Origin: Shimia sediminis
GTDB taxonomy: Bacteria > Pseudomonadota > Alphaproteobacteria > Rhodobacterales > Rhodobacteraceae
Direction: 5' to 3'
NCBI RefSeq assembly: GCF_003990645.1
Contig: NZ_RYZK01000001.1
Coordinates: 842,595-906,594, forward strand
DNA: 64,000 bases
Shown here: positions 27,306 to 37,179 of the stretch, piece after piece
Layout: the number at the start of each line of letters is the position of its first letter
How positions within the stretch are numbered: the stretch's first letter is position 1
The notes under the pieces: model-generated
What the model was told of the DNA's origin: nothing
What the model saw: only the letters and a program-made list of their open reading frames with translations
The model's database searches: none
Made by a program: the position numbers and the translations under genes

Positions 27306-28505
27306 TCACGCAAAACCGCCCTGCCAGACGGCGCTGACCTCGGCCCGAATGATCCGCGCAATCAACGCGCAATCCTCCAGACTAAAGGTTAACGGCAGCC
27401 GCATGTCGACGATGCCTTTCAGCACCCGGTCACTGGCGGGCATGGGTTCGGACGGGGCATAGCGCCACGAATCATAGCGCGAGGTGAACCCGGCGGGTTC
27501 CGCGCCCCCGAACCACTTCAATTCCACGCCCCGCGCCAGACAACGGCGGATCACCTCGTTCACATTGTCCTCGCTCCAGTCGAGCAGCAGGAACTGGATG
27601 GATGAGCCGACATAGAACTCTGCCTCGGGACGTTCCACCACGGTCAGCCCCGGAGTGTCGCGCAACCCATCCTCGACAACCCTGTAACGGTCATTCCAGC
27701 GCGCACATTGGGTGTCCAGATCCCGCAGCTGGGGCCGCAGGATCGCTGCCCGCAAATGGTCCATCCGCCCGGAAATATTGGGTGTCACGTATTTTACGCC
27801 CTCAAATGCCTCAACCGGAGGCCGCGCCAGATGCCGTTCATACAGCATATACGACCCCGACAGCATGATCGCCCGCGCCATCAGCGCGTCATCGTCCGAG
27901 ATCAGCAACCCGCCCTCACCCGAATTCACATGTTTATAGGTCTGCGTCGAATAGGCCGCCATCACGCCCTGCCGTCCCGACAAAACCCCGTTCCAGCGCG
28001 CGCCCATGGTGTGGGCACAATCCTCAATGACTTTCAGCCCTTGTGCGTCGCAAATCTCCAGCAGACGCTCCATATCACACAAGTGCCCGCGCATATGGCT
28101 CAGCATCAGCACATCAGCCTGATGTGCCTTGGCCGCCAGATCATCGAGGTCGATCACCAGGTTTTCCGTCACCCCCACAAAGACCGGCACCGCGCCGACA
28201 CTGGCAATTGCGCCCGGCACCGGGGCCAGCGTGAACGCATTGGTCAGCACCTTGTCGCCGGGCTGCACCTCCAGCGCGCGCAGGGCTGTCGCCAGCGCAT
28301 ACCCGCCCGAGGCCACGGCCAGGCAGTATTTTGCCCCCATCTGGGTCGCAAACTCCTGCTCCAGCAGGGCTGTTTCGCCGTCTTCGCCCGCCGCCACGTT
28401 GTAGCGGTGCAAACGTCCGCTCTTCAAAACCTCCAGCGCCGCCGCGATCCCTTCGTCGGGGATGGCTTCCTGCTGGGTGAAATTGCCTGTGAAATTCTCT
28501 GTCAT
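27306..28505 (-). CDS. DegT/DnrJ/EryC1-type PLP aminotransferase
   Basis: A 399-aa PLP enzyme of the sugar/DegT aminotransferase family. The Schiff-base Lys is Lys191 in YKHVNSGEGG, with the PLP-binding EDCAHTMGA at 161-169 and ASGGYALATALRAL near residues 65-78. I chose the ATG at 28503-28505 (MTENFTGNFT); the open frame upstream has no family similarity. Such enzymes usually aminate nucleotide-linked keto-sugars, yet no sugar-nucleotide genes surround it. The substrate is therefore open. It is divergent from the MmgE/PrpD gene. Confidence 0.9.
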   Translation of the reverse strand: MTENFTGNFTQQEAIPDEGIAAALEVLKSGRLHRYNVAAGEDGETALLEQEFATQMGAKYCLAVASGGYALATALRALEVQPGDKVLTNAFTLAPVPGAIASVGAVPVFVGVTENLVIDLDDLAAKAHQADVLMLSHMRGHLCDMERLLEICDAQGLKVIEDCAHTMGARWNGVLSGRQGVMAAYSTQTYKHVNSGEGGLLISDDDALMARAIMLSGSYMLYERHLARPPVEAFEGVKYVTPNISGRMDHLRAAILRPQLRDLDTQCARWNDRYRVVEDGLRDTPGLTVVERPEAEFYVGSSIQFLLLDWSEDNVNEVIRRCLARGVELKWFGGAEPAGFTSRYDSWRYAPSEPMPASDRVLKGIVDMRLPLTFSLEDCALIARIIRAEVSAVWQGGFA

Positions 28506-28642
28506 GGGCGCAGCTTTGTCCGGCTTGGCGCGGGGCGTCAACGGCCAGTTTGGTCTGTTTACCCCCCTGAACTGGCTAAAAATGTCGCGAACTGACCGTT
28601 CGGCGGCTTTACCCTTGCTAGGCTTGGGACAAGGAGGAAACC

Positions 28643-29953
28643 ATGACAAATCCGCTCGATTTCATCCATTCCCTGGCGTGGAAAGACCTTGATTCGGCTG
28701 TTCAGAAACAGACCGAACTCGCCCTTCTCGACATCATCGGCGTGGCCGCTGCAGGCATAAAAACAAGGCCTTCGGCCTATGTGCGCGAGCTTGCCACCGA
28801 GGAGTTTGGCGGCGCTGTTCCCATGCTCTTTGATGGCCGCACCGCCTCCCCCTCCGGCGCGGCGCTGGCAGCCGGGATCACCATCGATTCCATCGACGCC
28901 CACGACGGTTTCAACCCCGCCAAAGGCCACATCGGCGCCCCATTATTCCCCGCCGCCCTGATGTTGGGGCATGTCCACGGCATTTCCGGAGTGGAGTTTT
29001 TAACAACAATTGCAATGGGTTACGAGATAGGCGCACGGGTCAGCGTTGCCCAGCATGGCACCTGCCCCGACTACCATACCTCGGGCAGCTGGGGCGCTGT
29101 CGTCGCCGCTGCAGCCGGGTCGCGGATCATGAAACTGGACCATGACACCACCCGCCACGCCCTCGGAATCGCCGAATACCACGCCCCCCGCAGCCAGATG
29201 ATGCGCTGCATTGACCACCCCACGATGTTGAAAGACGGCGCAGGCTGGGGATCCATGTGCGGTGTCTCTGCCGCGCGGCTTGCCGCCAAGGGTTTCACCG
29301 GCGCCCCGGCCATCACCGTGGAACAGGCCCCCGACTACTGGTCCGATCTCGGCCAGCGCTGGTTTGGGCTGGAGCAGTATTACAAGAATTACCCCGTCTG
29401 CCGCTGGGCCCAGGCCCCCATCGAAGGCGCGTTGGCTCTTCAGCGTGAAAACAGTGTAAGCCACTCAGATATAAAGAAAATAGAAGTTCACACCTTCCAC
29501 GAATCCGTGCGGCTTGCAGTCAAGAGACCCGCCGAAGGAGACGCGGCGCAATACTCGACATCCTTCCCCGTCGCGGTTGCCCTGAAGCATGGAGACGTGC
29601 GCCCGGAACACCTCGTTGACGAGGCCCTGAACGACCCTGACGTGCTGCGCCTGTCCGATGCGATGGAGATGTTTGAGGCGGACCATGCCAATCAGAACTT
29701 CCCGGCCCAACGTCTGGCCCGCGTCACTTTGGTTCTTCAGAACGGTACGCGGCTCGAGGGCGATTGGAATGAACCCAAATGGGATCACACCGCCCCGCCG
29801 TCCGAACCCGAATTGCGCCACAAGTTCAGAGACTTATCTCATCCGGTTCTGGGTCAGGACCATGCAGGCGCCATCGAGGAGACGCTTGCCAATCTATCAG
29901 ATCTGCCGCTTTCGGCCCTGACCGATCAGCTGTTACGCCCAATCAGTTCCTGA
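28643..29953 (+). CDS. MmgE/PrpD family protein
   Basis: A 436-aa protein of the family that includes 2-methylcitrate dehydratase (PrpD) and cis-aconitate decarboxylase. Typical segments are TELALLDIIGVAAAGI near the N-terminus, IDAHDGFNPAKGHIGAPLFPAAL, and DYHTSGSWGAVVAAAAGS. The ATG has a strong ribosome site (AAGGAGG). No prpB or prpC is nearby, so the propionate pathway is not supported. The enzyme may be a dehydratase/decarboxylase of another substrate. Its last 28 bp overlap the 3' end of the converging phosphatase gene. Confidence 0.9.
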   Translation: MTNPLDFIHSLAWKDLDSAVQKQTELALLDIIGVAAAGIKTRPSAYVRELATEEFGGAVPMLFDGRTASPSGAALAAGITIDSIDAHDGFNPAKGHIGAPLFPAALMLGHVHGISGVEFLTTIAMGYEIGARVSVAQHGTCPDYHTSGSWGAVVAAAAGSRIMKLDHDTTRHALGIAEYHAPRSQMMRCIDHPTMLKDGAGWGSMCGVSAARLAAKGFTGAPAITVEQAPDYWSDLGQRWFGLEQYYKNYPVCRWAQAPIEGALALQRENSVSHSDIKKIEVHTFHESVRLAVKRPAEGDAAQYSTSFPVAVALKHGDVRPEHLVDEALNDPDVLRLSDAMEMFEADHANQNFPAQRLARVTLVLQNGTRLEGDWNEPKWDHTAPPSEPELRHKFRDLSHPVLGQDHAGAIEETLANLSDLPLSALTDQLLRPISS

Positions 29954-30597
29954 ACCAGACGCGGCAAATCCGCATAGTCATGCAGCAGTGCTTCGGGTTC
30001 CAGCGCCGCCATATCCTCGCCGCTGGGCCCGAAGGTCACGAGTACCGAGGGCACCCCTGCACGGCGCGCTGTCTCACGGTCCGTGACGCTGTCGCCAATC
30101 AGAATCGTCTTTCCCGGATCCCCCCCCAACCGCCGCGCGGTTTCAAACAATGGCTCCGGATCCGGCTTGCGCACGGGCAACGTATCAGCCCCGATGAGCG
30201 CCCCAAACGCGTCGCGCACGCCTAAGGACACCATCAACGCTTCGGCCAGCGCCTCGGGCTTGTTGGTGCAAATTCCGACGCCATAGCCCTGATCTGAAAG
30301 GGTTTTCACCGCAGACATGGCGCCGGGATACATCACCGTGTGGTGATCCAGTGCCTCGCCGTAAGCCTCGAGCAGCATGGGATAATACTGCTCCACAATA
30401 TCCTGATTCATCCGTCCCAACCGCGTCAGGCCCAGGGTCAACATGGCCTTGCCCCCGCGCAGGGCTGTACCTGCATCTGTCTCGACCCTTAGGACATCCC
30501 CCTCGCCCATGGCGCGGAAACAGGCATTGGCCGCCGCCAGCAAATCCCGGCTGGTATCCGCCAAAGTGCCGTCGAGATCAAAAACAACTGTGCGCAT
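29926..30597 (-). CDS. HAD-family phosphatase (phosphoglycolate phosphatase-like)
   Basis: A 223-aa hydrolase of the HAD superfamily. Motif I is VVFDLDGTLADT at residues 4-15 (nucleophile Asp), motif II lies in GICTNKPEALA, and motif III/IV residues are in RKPDPEPLFET and LIGDSVTDRETAR. A helical cap domain lies between motifs I and II, as in phosphoglycolate phosphatases. I chose the ATG at 30595-30597 because AGGGGG lies just upstream. Likely to hydrolyse 2-phosphoglycolate or a related small phosphate. The start faces glmU across 131 bp. Confidence 0.88.
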   Translation of the reverse strand: MRTVVFDLDGTLADTSRDLLAAANACFRAMGEGDVLRVETDAGTALRGGKAMLTLGLTRLGRMNQDIVEQYYPMLLEAYGEALDHHTVMYPGAMSAVKTLSDQGYGVGICTNKPEALAEALMVSLGVRDAFGALIGADTLPVRKPDPEPLFETARRLGGDPGKTILIGDSVTDRETARRAGVPSVLVTFGPSGEDMAALEPEALLHDYADLPRLVQELIGRNS

Positions 30598-30728
30598 GTT
30601 ACCCCCTGGAACTGGCGCGTTTTCGCCCATCGCTGTTACACGCCGTAACGCCTTTTGATGGTGTCCGGCCTTGCGCCAGAGTTGTGAACGGATAAAACGG
30701 GCGCAAATGAATTACAAAGAGAATTAAT

Positions 30729-32084
30729 ATGAATATTGCCCTCGTCATCCTGGCCGCCGGAAAAGGCACAAGGATGCAATCCGACATGCCCAAGGTTTTG
30801 CACCAAATTGCGGGTGCTCCGATGCTGGCGCATGCGATCCGCTCTGCGGAAGTGTTGAACCCGAGCCGGACAATAGTCGTCGCGGGACACGGGTTTGATG
30901 ATGTCAAAAGCTCATTGGACACGTTTGCGCCAGACGCAGAGGTTGTTCTGCAACAAGAACAAAAGGGCACGGCCCATGCCGTTGATGCGGCGCGCGACGC
31001 ACTGCGAGAGTTTGACGGCGATGTCATCGTCCTGTTCGGGGACACCCCTTTCGTGCGCACCGAAACGCTCGAGCGGATGGTTGCGGCACGTCAGGACAAT
31101 GCCGTGGTCGTGCTGGGGTTCGAAGCGGCTGATCCAGGAAAATATGGGCGCCTTGTGATGCAAGGCGACACCCTTGAGGCCATTGTTGAATTTGCCGACG
31201 CGTCGGATGAACAACGCGCTATAACATTCTGTAATAGCGGAGTAATGCTTGCCAGAAGTGATGAGCTGTTTTCGATGATTGAGGCCATTGAAGCCAACAA
31301 TGCACAGGAAGAGTATTACCTGACTGACATCGTCGCAATTGCGCGGGATCGTGGGCTTTCGGTGACGGCCGTTGCGTGTGACGAAGTCGAAACACTGGGC
31401 ATCAACTCGCGCATTCACCTGGCCGAGGCCGAAGCAATTTTCCAGGCAAATGCCCGTCGTGAGTTGATGGAACTTGGCGTGACCCTGCAACAGCCAGACA
31501 CCGTGATGTTGTCCCATGACACAGTGATAGGCCGCGATACGGTCATTGAGCCAAACGTGTATTTTGGCCCCGGCGTGACCGTGGAAAGCGGTGCACTGAT
31601 ACGCGCCTTTAGCCACCTCGAAGGCTGCCATGTATCCCGCGGTAGCGTGGTTGGGCCCTATGCCCGTCTTCGCCCCGGAGCCGAGTTGGCAGAGGACGTC
31701 AAGATCGGCAATTTCGTCGAGGTGAAGAACGCAACGCTGGATGCTGGCGCCAAGGTCAACCATCTCAGCTATATCGGAGACGCCGCGATTGGGGCGGCCG
31801 CCAATGTCGGAGCGGGTACGATTACGTGCAACTACGACGGCGTGATGAAGCATCGAACGACGATTGGCGCCAATGCCTTTATCGGGTCCAACACAATGCT
31901 GGTTGCCCCGGTTAACATCGGCAATGGCGCGATGACGGGCAGCGGATCTGTTATTACAAAAGACGTTGAAGACGACGCGCTGGCCATTGCGCGCGCGCCT
32001 CAGGTATCCAAACCGGGCCTGGCACGCAAAATGTTCGATTTGTTAAAGGTTAAGAAGCAAAAAGCTTCTAGAGGTGGCGAATAA
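30729..32084 (+). CDS. glmU: bifunctional UDP-GlcNAc pyrophosphorylase / GlcN-1-P acetyltransferase
   Basis: A 451-aa cytoplasmic enzyme making UDP-N-acetylglucosamine for peptidoglycan and lipopolysaccharide. The N-terminal uridyltransferase domain has VILAAGKGTRMQSDMPKVLH; the C-terminal left-handed beta-helix acetyltransferase has hexapeptide repeats and the segments GPYARLRPGAEL and AGTITCNYDG. The start has a moderate AGAG ribosome site. The gene overlaps glmS by one base (TAATG), joining the two enzymes of the pathway in one operon. Confidence 0.97.
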   Translation: MNIALVILAAGKGTRMQSDMPKVLHQIAGAPMLAHAIRSAEVLNPSRTIVVAGHGFDDVKSSLDTFAPDAEVVLQQEQKGTAHAVDAARDALREFDGDVIVLFGDTPFVRTETLERMVAARQDNAVVVLGFEAADPGKYGRLVMQGDTLEAIVEFADASDEQRAITFCNSGVMLARSDELFSMIEAIEANNAQEEYYLTDIVAIARDRGLSVTAVACDEVETLGINSRIHLAEAEAIFQANARRELMELGVTLQQPDTVMLSHDTVIGRDTVIEPNVYFGPGVTVESGALIRAFSHLEGCHVSRGSVVGPYARLRPGAELAEDVKIGNFVEVKNATLDAGAKVNHLSYIGDAAIGAAANVGAGTITCNYDGVMKHRTTIGANAFIGSNTMLVAPVNIGNGAMTGSGSVITKDVEDDALAIARAPQVSKPGLARKMFDLLKVKKQKASRGGE

Positions 32085-33907
32085 TGTGCGGAATTGTTGG
32101 CATCCTTGGCGGCCATGAAGTGGCACCCATCTTGGTCGAGGCCCTAAAACGGCTGGAGTATCGCGGTTATGACAGCGCCGGAATTGCTACGGTTCATGAT
32201 GGGGTTTTGGAACGCCGCCGGGCCGTTGGCAAGCTCGTCAACTTAAGTGACCTTTTGGTGCACGACCCACTGCAAGGTAAATCCGGCATTGGTCACACCC
32301 GCTGGGCCACACACGGTGCACCTTCGATCGACAACGCGCACCCCCATCGCGCGGGGCCTGTGTCAGTTGTGCACAATGGCATCATCGAAAACTTTCGCGA
32401 ACTGCGCGAGGAGCTGGCGGCAGCCGGTATTCAGTTCGTAACAGAGACCGACACGGAAACCGTAGCCCTGCTGACCCAGCTCTATATAGAAAAAGGTGCA
32501 CAACCCGTTGAAGCGGCGCGCAAAACCCTGTCCCGCCTGGACGGCGCCTTTGCCCTGGCCTTTCTTTTTGAGGGAGAAGAAGACCTGATCGTGGCCGCGC
32601 GCAAGGGATCCCCCTTGGCAATTGGGCATGGCGACGGCGAAATGTTCGTGGGCTCCGACGCTATTGCGCTCGGTCCGCTGACAGACCGCATCACCTATCT
32701 TGAAGAAGGCGATAGCGCGGTTCTGACGCGCACCTCCCTGGAAATTCGCAACGAAGCCGGCGAAATCGCCAATCGGGAAATGCAAACCATCCGGCTTGAT
32801 CAGACACGGGTGGATAAGGGTGGCCATAAACACTTTATGGCCAAGGAAATCGCCGAACAGCCCACCGTTATTGGCGAAGCCATTCGCCATTATCTCGACA
32901 ACACAGGCGCGTCAGTGGTTTTGCCGGACCCAGGCCTGGATTTCACCCAGATCGACCGGCTGACGATGGTGGCCTGTGGCACCGCTTATTATGCCTGTTT
33001 CACGGCGAAATACTGGTTTGAACAGCTTGCGGGTATTCCTGTTGAAGTTGATGTCGCCTCGGAGTTTCGGTATCGTGAGCCCCCCATCAGCAAAGGCACC
33101 GTCGCCCTGTTCGTGAGCCAATCCGGCGAGACCGCGGACACGCTGGCGGCGCTGCGGTATTGCGAAGGCAAAGCTGACAAGATCGTGTCGGTGGTCAATG
33201 TACCCGAAAGCTCGATTGCCCGGGAAAGCGATCTGGTTCTACCGATCCTTGCAGGAACCGAGATCGGCGTTGCGTCGACCAAGGCGTTTACATGCCAGCT
33301 TACCGTGTTGTTGATGATAGCGCTCAAGGCGGCCGCCGAACGCGGCACGATGACGGCGCAGGAGGTTGCGGATAAACTGTCAGCTTTGCGCATGTTGCCC
33401 GGAGTCATGAATGCCGCTCTGGAACGCGAAAGCACCTTGCAGGCCGTGTCCCACAATCTGTCAGAAGCTCGGGACATTTTGTTTCTTGGGCGTGGGGTGA
33501 TGTACCCCTTGGCGCTTGAGGGTGCTTTGAAATTGAAGGAAATCAGCTATATACACGCCGAAGCTTATGCTTCAGGAGAGCTGAAGCATGGCCCTATCGC
33601 CTTGGTAGATGAACATGTTCCTGTGGTGGTTCTGGCGCCACGTGATAGTCTTTTCGATAAGACCATCAGCAACATGCAAGAGGTCATGGCCCGCAATGGC
33701 AAGGTGCTGCTGATCACAGACGCAGAGGGCGCATCACAGGGCGGCGACGGTGTCTGGGATACGGTTGTGATGCCGGTCGTTGACCCGGTTCTAAGCCCGA
33801 TCCTCTATTCGATCCCTGCCCAGCTGCTGGCGTACCACACTGCTGTTGCCAAGGGCACCGACGTGGACCAACCGCGAAATCTGGCGAAATCGGTGACCGT
33901 GGAGTAG
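32084..33907 (+). CDS. glmS: glutamine-fructose-6-phosphate aminotransferase
   Basis: A 607-aa enzyme making glucosamine-6-phosphate from fructose-6-phosphate and glutamine. The mature N-terminus CGIVGILGG supplies the nucleophile Cys2. The glutaminase domain has GIGHTRWATHG, and the two SIS domains contain SQSGETADTLAAL and STKAFTCQLTV; the end KSVTVE is typical. It is coupled to glmU through TAATG. Regulation by a glmS ribozyme is not expected in this group, and none is visible upstream. Confidence 0.98.
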   Translation: MCGIVGILGGHEVAPILVEALKRLEYRGYDSAGIATVHDGVLERRRAVGKLVNLSDLLVHDPLQGKSGIGHTRWATHGAPSIDNAHPHRAGPVSVVHNGIIENFRELREELAAAGIQFVTETDTETVALLTQLYIEKGAQPVEAARKTLSRLDGAFALAFLFEGEEDLIVAARKGSPLAIGHGDGEMFVGSDAIALGPLTDRITYLEEGDSAVLTRTSLEIRNEAGEIANREMQTIRLDQTRVDKGGHKHFMAKEIAEQPTVIGEAIRHYLDNTGASVVLPDPGLDFTQIDRLTMVACGTAYYACFTAKYWFEQLAGIPVEVDVASEFRYREPPISKGTVALFVSQSGETADTLAALRYCEGKADKIVSVVNVPESSIARESDLVLPILAGTEIGVASTKAFTCQLTVLLMIALKAAAERGTMTAQEVADKLSALRMLPGVMNAALERESTLQAVSHNLSEARDILFLGRGVMYPLALEGALKLKEISYIHAEAYASGELKHGPIALVDEHVPVVVLAPRDSLFDKTISNMQEVMARNGKVLLITDAEGASQGGDGVWDTVVMPVVDPVLSPILYSIPAQLLAYHTAVAKGTDVDQPRNLAKSVTVE

Positions 33908-33990
33908 GTACTTACTTCCGTGGCATCGGTGGCAGCTCAGAATGAGAGATCCAGTGTCTTTGACACAGGCAACCAAAAGTGGACAATGAC

Positions 33991-34686
33991 ATGACGCTTG
34001 ACGAAGCCCTCTCTGCCCTCAGAGCCGCCGCAGAGCCCGGTCGCGCGGAACAGATGGCGCAGTACCACAAGCAGACCCGAGAGGTTCTGGGGGTTCCCAA
34101 CCCGGCAACAAACGATCTGACCAAGGCCTGGCGGCAGGCCTTGAGCGTTGACGAGCGTGTTCACCTAGCCGGCGCCCTCTGGGCAACGGATGTTTTCGAG
34201 GCGCGGATTGCAGCGGCAAAATTGTTGACCCAAGCCCGATTGCGGCCGGATGCAGAAGCTTGGAGTCTTATCGCTTCTTGGGTGCCGGATTTCGACAGCT
34301 GGGCCATTGCGGACCACGCCTGTATGGCGGGTCAAAAGCGGCTGATCGCTGATCCAATGCGCGTCGATGAGGTTGAAGGCTGGACCCGTTCTGAACACAT
34401 GTGGACCCGACGGGCGGCGTTGGTGATCACCTTGCCCTGGACCAAGCAGAACCACCCCAAGCCTCTGGATCTTGAAATTCGGGATCGGGTGCTTGGCTGG
34501 GCTGGCGGCTATGTATCTGATCCTGATTGGTTTATTCAGAAAGCTGTGGCTTGGTGGTTGCGCGAGCTTTCCAAGCATGACGCGGAACGGGTCGTGGGGT
34601 TTCTGGACACATATGGCGACGCAATGAAGCCCTTTGCGCGCAAGGAAGCGACCAAGCACTTTGGCAAGCTCGGAATTAGCCAATAA
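33991..34686 (+). CDS. DNA alkylation repair (AlkD-like) protein
   Basis: A 231-aa all-helical protein of the HEAT-like DNA alkylation repair family. Visible segments are LTKAWRQALSVDERVHLAGALWATDVFEAR, SWVPDFDSWAIADHAC, and WTRSEHMWTRRAALVITLPW, ending with QKAVAWWLRELSKHD. These resemble AlkD-type glycosylases that remove alkylated purines. The ATG at 33991 is given; a GTG 12 bp upstream in the same frame is an alternative. It follows glmS after 83 bp on the same strand and could be in its transcript. Confidence 0.85.
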   Translation: MTLDEALSALRAAAEPGRAEQMAQYHKQTREVLGVPNPATNDLTKAWRQALSVDERVHLAGALWATDVFEARIAAAKLLTQARLRPDAEAWSLIASWVPDFDSWAIADHACMAGQKRLIADPMRVDEVEGWTRSEHMWTRRAALVITLPWTKQNHPKPLDLEIRDRVLGWAGGYVSDPDWFIQKAVAWWLRELSKHDAERVVGFLDTYGDAMKPFARKEATKHFGKLGISQ

Positions 34687-34787
34687 CCCCGCCCCTTAAG
34701 GCACCCAAAGCATCTTTGACAGAGCCATGCACGGAAAGGCAGCCTCTGCCCTTGCCCCCTTACCCCATTGGGACTACCTATTAGCGC

Positions 34788-35795
34788 ATGATCGCTCCTT
34801 TGATTGACCCCTTCCAACGTGCCGTGAATTACCTGCGCGTTTCCGTGACAGACCGCTGCGATTTTCGCTGCGTCTATTGCATGGCTGAAAACATGACCTT
34901 TCTGCCCAAGAAAGAACTGTTGACGCTGGAAGAGCTGGACCGAATGTGTTCGACCTTTGTCCGATTGGGCGTGAAAAAACTGCGGATTACCGGGGGCGAG
35001 CCGCTGGTACGACGCGATATCATGACCTTTTTCCAAGCGATGGGGCGCCATCTGGAAAGCGGCGCACTGGATGAGCTGACGTTGACCACAAATGGCTCGC
35101 AGCTGGAGCGGTTCGCAGACCAGCTGTACGCCTGTGGTGTGCGGCGTGTGAACATTTCGCTCGACACCATCGACGAAGCCAAGTTCGCCGAAATCACCCG
35201 CTGGGGCCGTCTGCCGCAGGTCATGCGCGGCATCGATGCGGCCCAAAAGGCCGGGCTGAGGGTCAAGATCAATGCGGTTGCACTCAAAGGCTTCAACGAG
35301 GACGAGCAGATTGCGATCACCCAATGGTGCGCCAGTCGCGACATGGACCTGACCTGGATCGAGGTCATGCCAATGGGGGATTTGGGTGAGGAAAATCGCC
35401 TGGATCAATACTGGCCGCTGAAAGATTTGCGGGCGCGCTACGCCGACGCCTACACATTGACGGACCTGGCGGAACGCACTGGTGGCCCTGCCCGGTACGT
35501 GCGGCTGGAAGAAACCGGTCAGAAGATCGGGTTTATCACACCGCTGACACACAACTTCTGTGAAAGCTGCAATCGGGTCCGGCTGACCTGCACGGGCCAG
35601 CTGTTCATGTGCCTCGGACAGGAAGACATGGCCGACCTGCGCGAGCCGTTGCGCGCCAGCGACGAAGGTGAAGGCAAGCTGGAAGAGGCCATTCGGGCTG
35701 CCATTCGGCTAAAGCCCAAAGGCCATGATTTCGACTATTCCCGCCAGCAGGTTGATGGGCAGATGTCGCGCCACATGAGCCACACCGGCGGCTGA
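34788..35795 (+). CDS. moaA: GTP 3',8-cyclase MoaA
   Basis: A 335-aa radical SAM enzyme that begins molybdenum-cofactor synthesis by cyclising GTP. The N-terminal radical-SAM cluster ligands are Cys24, Cys28 and Cys31 (CDFRCVYC). The C-terminal 4Fe-4S cluster ligands are in [14 protein letters not shown]. The protein ends in the conserved Gly-Gly tail (SHTGG). No other moa genes are adjacent. The gene is followed 12 bp later by waaA, an unusual pairing. Confidence 0.97.
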   Translation: MIAPLIDPFQRAVNYLRVSVTDRCDFRCVYCMAENMTFLPKKELLTLEELDRMCSTFVRLGVKKLRITGGEPLVRRDIMTFFQAMGRHLESGALDELTLTTNGSQLERFADQLYACGVRRVNISLDTIDEAKFAEITRWGRLPQVMRGIDAAQKAGLRVKINAVALKGFNEDEQIAITQWCASRDMDLTWIEVMPMGDLGEENRLDQYWPLKDLRARYADAYTLTDLAERTGGPARYVRLEETGQKIGFITPLTHNFCESCNRVRLTCTGQLFMCLGQEDMADLREPLRASDEGEGKLEEAIRAAIRLKPKGHDFDYSRQQVDGQMSRHMSHTGG

Positions 35796-35806
35796 TTGGG
35801 GCCATC

Positions 35807-37084
35807 ATGGGCGCTGCACCGCTGACCCTCACCTATCATCTCTACCGCGCCGTGACGGCCCTCGCGGCCCCCTTGGCCTTGCGTGCTGCGCGCAAACGTT
35901 TCATAGCCCGAAATGGGCCGATGACGCGATTTCCCGAGCGGAATGGCCGTTTTTCCGAGCCCCGTCCGGCTGGACCGTTGATCTGGCTGCACGCGGTGAG
36001 CGTGGGAGAGTTTCTGTCAATTCTCGATCTGGTACGGGATCTTACCCAAGATGGCACCAAGGTACTGGTGACAACCACGACCTCCTCCGCTGCGGAACTG
36101 GCGGCTCAGCGTCTGCCATCCGGCGTGCTGCACCAGTTTGCACCGGTTGACACGCCCGGCGCGGTGCGGCGCTTTCTCGACCACTGGCATCCTGACCTTG
36201 CCGTTTTTGTTGAAAGCGAGATTTGGCCCAATCAGATTGTCATGGCACATAAACGTGGCATTCCGCTGGCGCTGATCAATGCCCGCTTGTCCGGAAAATC
36301 TCTGGAGCAATGGCAAAAACACCGGTCAACCGCCCGCGCGCTCCTGTCCCGCTTTTCCCGTATTCTTTGCCAGACCGACACAACCCGTAACGCACTGATC
36401 CAATTGAGTTCCGACGATGACACGATTGAAACCACGGGTGACATGAAAGCGGCTGCGGGCGCGCTGCCGTATGACCCAAGCGAGGTTGAAAGGTTAGCGC
36501 CGCTGCTCGCAAAGCGCCCGCTGTGGGTCGCCAGTTCGACGCATGAAGGTGAAGAAGACCAGGTCAGTGCCGCGCATCGCGCCGTGATCCGCGAGCACGC
36601 TGACGCCTTGTTGATCCTTGTGCCCAGGCATCCCGAGCGTGGCGACGCGATCGAGGCACTTCTCAAGCAAAAAGGCTGGACCATCGCCCGTCGCAGCCGG
36701 GGTGATCTTGTTGCCCCTGACACACAGGTCTACCTCGCCGATACGCTCGGCGAGACGGGTCTGTGGTACCACCTTTCGCCAATCGTGTTAGTCGGCGGCT
36801 CGTTTACCCCTGTTGGGGGTCACAACCCGTATGAGCCCGCGCATTTTGGCTGCGCCATCCTGCACGGCCCTCTGTACGCCAACTTCACGCTTGCCTACGA
36901 AGCCATGCGGGCCGCGGGGGCCTGCGAAGAGGTCGAAGATGCCGCTGCTCTGGGCGGGGCCGTGGCCGACCTTATCCGCAGCGACCGGCAACAAAACCTG
37001 GCCCGCAACGCGTCTGCCTTTATTGACCAGGCAGGCAACAACCGCGCAGGTGTGGTTTCGTCCCTGATCAGCCTCATGAAATAG
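35807..37084 (+). CDS. waaA: 3-deoxy-D-manno-octulosonic acid (Kdo) transferase
   Basis: A 425-aa membrane-associated GT30 glycosyltransferase that attaches Kdo to the lipid A precursor. Visible family segments are LIWLHAVSVGEFLSIL, VESEIWPNQIV, ALINARLSGKSLEQW, SSTHEGEEDQV and the nucleotide-binding VLVGGSFTPVGGHNPYEPAHFG. A hydrophobic stretch near the N-terminus fits membrane attachment. The ATG follows the moaA stop by 11 bp. Length is normal. Confidence 0.95.
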   Translation: MGAAPLTLTYHLYRAVTALAAPLALRAARKRFIARNGPMTRFPERNGRFSEPRPAGPLIWLHAVSVGEFLSILDLVRDLTQDGTKVLVTTTTSSAAELAAQRLPSGVLHQFAPVDTPGAVRRFLDHWHPDLAVFVESEIWPNQIVMAHKRGIPLALINARLSGKSLEQWQKHRSTARALLSRFSRILCQTDTTRNALIQLSSDDDTIETTGDMKAAAGALPYDPSEVERLAPLLAKRPLWVASSTHEGEEDQVSAAHRAVIREHADALLILVPRHPERGDAIEALLKQKGWTIARRSRGDLVAPDTQVYLADTLGETGLWYHLSPIVLVGGSFTPVGGHNPYEPAHFGCAILHGPLYANFTLAYEAMRAAGACEEVEDAAALGGAVADLIRSDRQQNLARNASAFIDQAGNNRAGVVSSLISLMK

Positions 37085-37179
37085 GGCCACGCACACGGCG
37101 CAGCCCCTTGCTTTCTTATTGGTGACAAATACCCCGGGTTGAATCGGGGCACTGGGTTAAGCGGAGCTGCGCCCGTCGC

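Noticed and set aside
32063-32075. CTTCTAGAG at the glmU end as another copy of the palindromes
   Set aside because: Only the central six bases match and the flanks are not symmetrical.
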